From NCBI GenBank assembly GCA_963920665.1, contig OY987269.1, positions 20,834,501-20,898,500 on the forward strand: DNA of 64,000 bases, in the 5' to 3' direction. Origin of the DNA: Straminergon stramineum (Eukaryota; Streptophyta; Bryopsida; Hypnales; Calliergonaceae). A program made the position numbers and the translations under genes. Under the pieces are notes generated by a model. The model searched no databases. It was not told the DNA's origin and saw nothing but the letters and a program-made list of their open reading frames with translations. How positions within the stretch are numbered: position 1 is the stretch's first letter; every line of letters starts with the position of its first letter. Below, piece by piece: positions 61,577 through 64,000 of the stretch.

Positions 61577-62132
61577 CCCCTAAAGAATCAAAGTACATTT
61601 CTGGCATAATTGCTGCTATTTAGATCATGGGAGAAAAAAACAAAAGATAAAAAGATTTCTTTTTCAATTTCACCCATACAAATTTGTACTAGACTATCAT
61701 GGGAATTTGTGGATAAACTTTTAGAAACTTTGATTGGGTAGATTGAATGATCAATATAGCATTTTGAAGTTAGAAAACTTTTTTTCCCAACCTTGCCTAA
61801 CATGGTCAACAAATTTTAGCTCATCCTAGAGTGAGATTTTTGCACCATACAATGTTTTTTGGTAGTTGCATCCTATATTATATGAGTTATACACGTGCTG
61901 AATTTTTGAGGTAGATGTGGAATTTAGCAAAAGATTCCCTATTTGCCCAAACTGCCCAATTTTCTTAGGCAACATACCTACTGATCTAGGAACCCAATTG
62001 GAAAAAAATAATATAAATGCCTAGGGGGTACATGTCTATACATTGTGTCAAAATTTCAAAATGATCTATTGAAAATTTACATTATAATCTTGAACATGCC
62101 CATTGAATGGCAACCACTTTGTCCTTTAGGGG
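61577..62132 (+). mobile_element. ~0.56 kb TTAA-flanked element
   Basis: The left end is CCCCTAAAGAATC after TTAA (61573-61576); the right end is TTGTCCTTTAGGGG before TTAA (62133-62136). The inner text partly matches 54228-54777 and the tail matches the sequence before 26345. Non-coding. Confidence 0.8.
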
Positions 62133-62136
62133 TTAA

Positions 62137-64000
62137 GGTGGTGTACATTTGTAAAATCAATATGAACTCATTGTGGAATGTATTGCCAAAGTCAATCATT
62201 ACAGTCCTAAATGAATTTAACAGGAGTTAAAGAAGGAGGTCTATAAAGTTCCCATTTAAGATCTAAAAATTAATTTGGAGGGGTTATACCTTTTCACTAA
62301 ATTTTTCTTGAAAGACAAATGGAATTGGCATCTAAACCAAGTCCTTTCATATTTTTTGGAGCTTCATGAAATTAATTATGAATTTTTGAAGTAGAAACAC
62401 AATGGTCATCAAAAGCATCCACCTCTTGAAATGTACACTATTTGTACATTGTAATGCAACAAGAAGGATGATTTAATGGCCCGAGCCCTTTATGAGCCTC
62501 CTATCTCAAGCTAATTAGAATTCAAAGTTGTCTATTTCACAAGTGAAAACCACTATGCTACAAGAAGAATGAATGAAATTGCTTCTTGAATAAAGTTAAT
62601 CGTGAAAGAAACTGCAATTTGTAGAATGGGTGTTAGAAGAAGGTTTAACTAAGAAAAGTACAAAAGAAATACTACACCAAACTCCATCAAATCAATTTTG
62701 GGTGCTTCAAGGAATTTTGTCATATATCTTTCTCAAACTCCAGCTCCTAGTCCCTCATTGCACACACTCATGATTAACTCTACTATATGAAGGAACTTCC
62801 CATCATACGTGCCCTCACAATTGAGGAGTGTTCATCATGCACCTTGCACAAAACGAAATTACTATACAATCAAGAATTTCTAGTTGAAGAGGAGCTAAAT
62901 GAACTCTGTGAAGTAGTTTGTAATGTTCCCTTACATTTGAAGCAAAGTAACAAGAACACAAAGTATTCTAGAAGTATACAATATGTACAAAGTGGCAAGC
63001 TCATACAAGAAGAACATTCAATACATTCGAATGATTTTTATAATTTGTACATTCTGTGATTCATGGTCTACACAAGGCTATGCAAGCTAGCCTTGGTCTC
63101 TTCCACCTCTGCCAAAATTCTGCTTTCTTTGAGGCTGTCTACTTGTATTTTTCTCCTTGGCAATGCTATTCTTGTCTACTCGCTAATGGTCACATGTGTG
63201 GAGAGGTGTGATGTTCCTTCAACATCTCAAACCTCAAGCTTTGGAATGTAGAGGCCAACACATGTACATGATCATCTCTGTGTTTTGTGAGGTCAAAAAG
63301 AAGCTTGCACATCATGTGCATGCAAAAATAATGAGTACAAAGACTACAAGTCTCTTCCCCTCCAAAACTCCAAGCTTCACCAAGTGTTGGAGTACACAAA
63401 GGCCCTTGTAGAAGATGGCCATCAATAGGTGGTTGGATAGGAATTTCTAAAGCATGGGCACTAGAATGTAGAGCCCATGATGTTTGTTTTTTGCATAAAG
63501 ACATGGTGGAAGGTGGACTTGTTGTTGGTCTTGAGAACAACCTCCAAGAGGATGGAGAGGCAACAATTCCTTTCCAAACACAAAGCTCTTGCAAGAAGCT
63601 TGAGGAAAGCTTTTGGTGTGTTTGCCTCCTTGTTGAGGCCCCTTTCTTGAGCCAAGAGTACATCTAGCTCCATGGCTTGATTTAGGAAGAGAAGCAAAAG
63701 AAATGACCACATGGAATTAGAGCCAAAATAATTGAGGAGCGAGCATGAGAGGAAAGAAGAAAAAAGAGTGGAAAACCAATGAAAGAGATGGCAAAGAGTA
63801 AAGAAGATGAAAGACATGAGAAGAATGGGAGGCCTTAATGCCAATTGAAGAAATTTATCAATCAATACATACCAATAGAAGAAACTTTGGGATTGCACAA
63901 GAAAAAAAAAATCTTTGATAAACCTTCATATGAAAGAATTTATAGCCAAGTGATGCAAAAATCAGATTAAGTACAATGACATGGCAAATTTCTCCCATAA
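62137..64000. other. Gene-free region at the window end
   Basis: Frames of up to 157 codons occur on the minus strand at 63190-63898, but two overlapping frames are equally open and neither matches a family I know. The block might be a decayed element cut by the window edge. I do not call a gene. Confidence 0.4.

Noticed and set aside
63190..63898. Minus-strand frames of 157 and 145 codons near the window end
   Set aside because: They overlap in different frames, are low in recognisable motifs, and have no supporting splice or family evidence.
1..64000. CRISPR arrays, rRNA genes, bacterial-type operons
   Set aside because: No regularly spaced short repeats, no rRNA-like sequence and no ribosome-binding-site-led gene strings were seen. 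The spliced genes identify plant nuclear DNA.

Overview
The window looks like nuclear DNA of a land plant. It has spliced genes with short GT-AG introns, a phytochrome-interacting-factor (PIF) type bHLH gene, a plant-type GT77 glycosyltransferase gene, and long AT-rich gene-poor stretches filled with degraded DNA transposons. The Met/Gly-rich tail of the PIF protein and the compact introns would suit a seedless plant such as a bryophyte. That is an impression only, and the species cannot be read from the sequence.

Layout. 1-4655 is AT-rich repeat-bearing DNA with a somewhat GC-richer patch near 0.8-1.9 kb. 4656-5166 (minus) is a small two-exon gene for a 140-residue secreted protein of no family I recognise. 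5.2-12.1 kb is repeats, including two ~0.9 kb elements facing each other (8209-9114 and 9521-10441) and a 456-bp palindromic MITE (10935-11390). 12.2-15.3 kb is a four-exon GT77-like gene (371 aa, plus strand). 15.3-35.1 kb has no gene I can support. It holds tandem duplications, a 1.5 kb inverted-repeat structure, a GC-rich LTR-like island (29.1-30.4 kb), microsatellites, a ~200-bp tandem array and several TTAA-flanked elements. 35.1-36.9 kb is a GC-rich leader or promoter region, followed by the seven-exon PIF-like bHLH gene (36931-39860, 720 aa). 43322-48282 is a ~5 kb hAT transposon with a dead minus-strand transposase. 48.4-64 kb is dominated by more TTAA-flanked elements (one nested inside another), an A/C-rich block with a recurrent CCAA-TTGG-like motif, and gene-free AT-rich DNA.

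The genes do not form a pathway. The two well-supported genes are a Golgi/secretory glycosyltransferase and a light-signalling transcription factor, and nothing in the sequence links them.

The strongest non-routine signals are: (1) an abundant family of non-autonomous elements with ends like CCCCTAAAGGACC next to TTAA, where a nested insertion supports TTAA target duplication; (2) a PIF-like protein whose predicted phytochrome-B-binding (APB) motif is altered; and (3) an unrecognised small secreted protein with consistent splicing.
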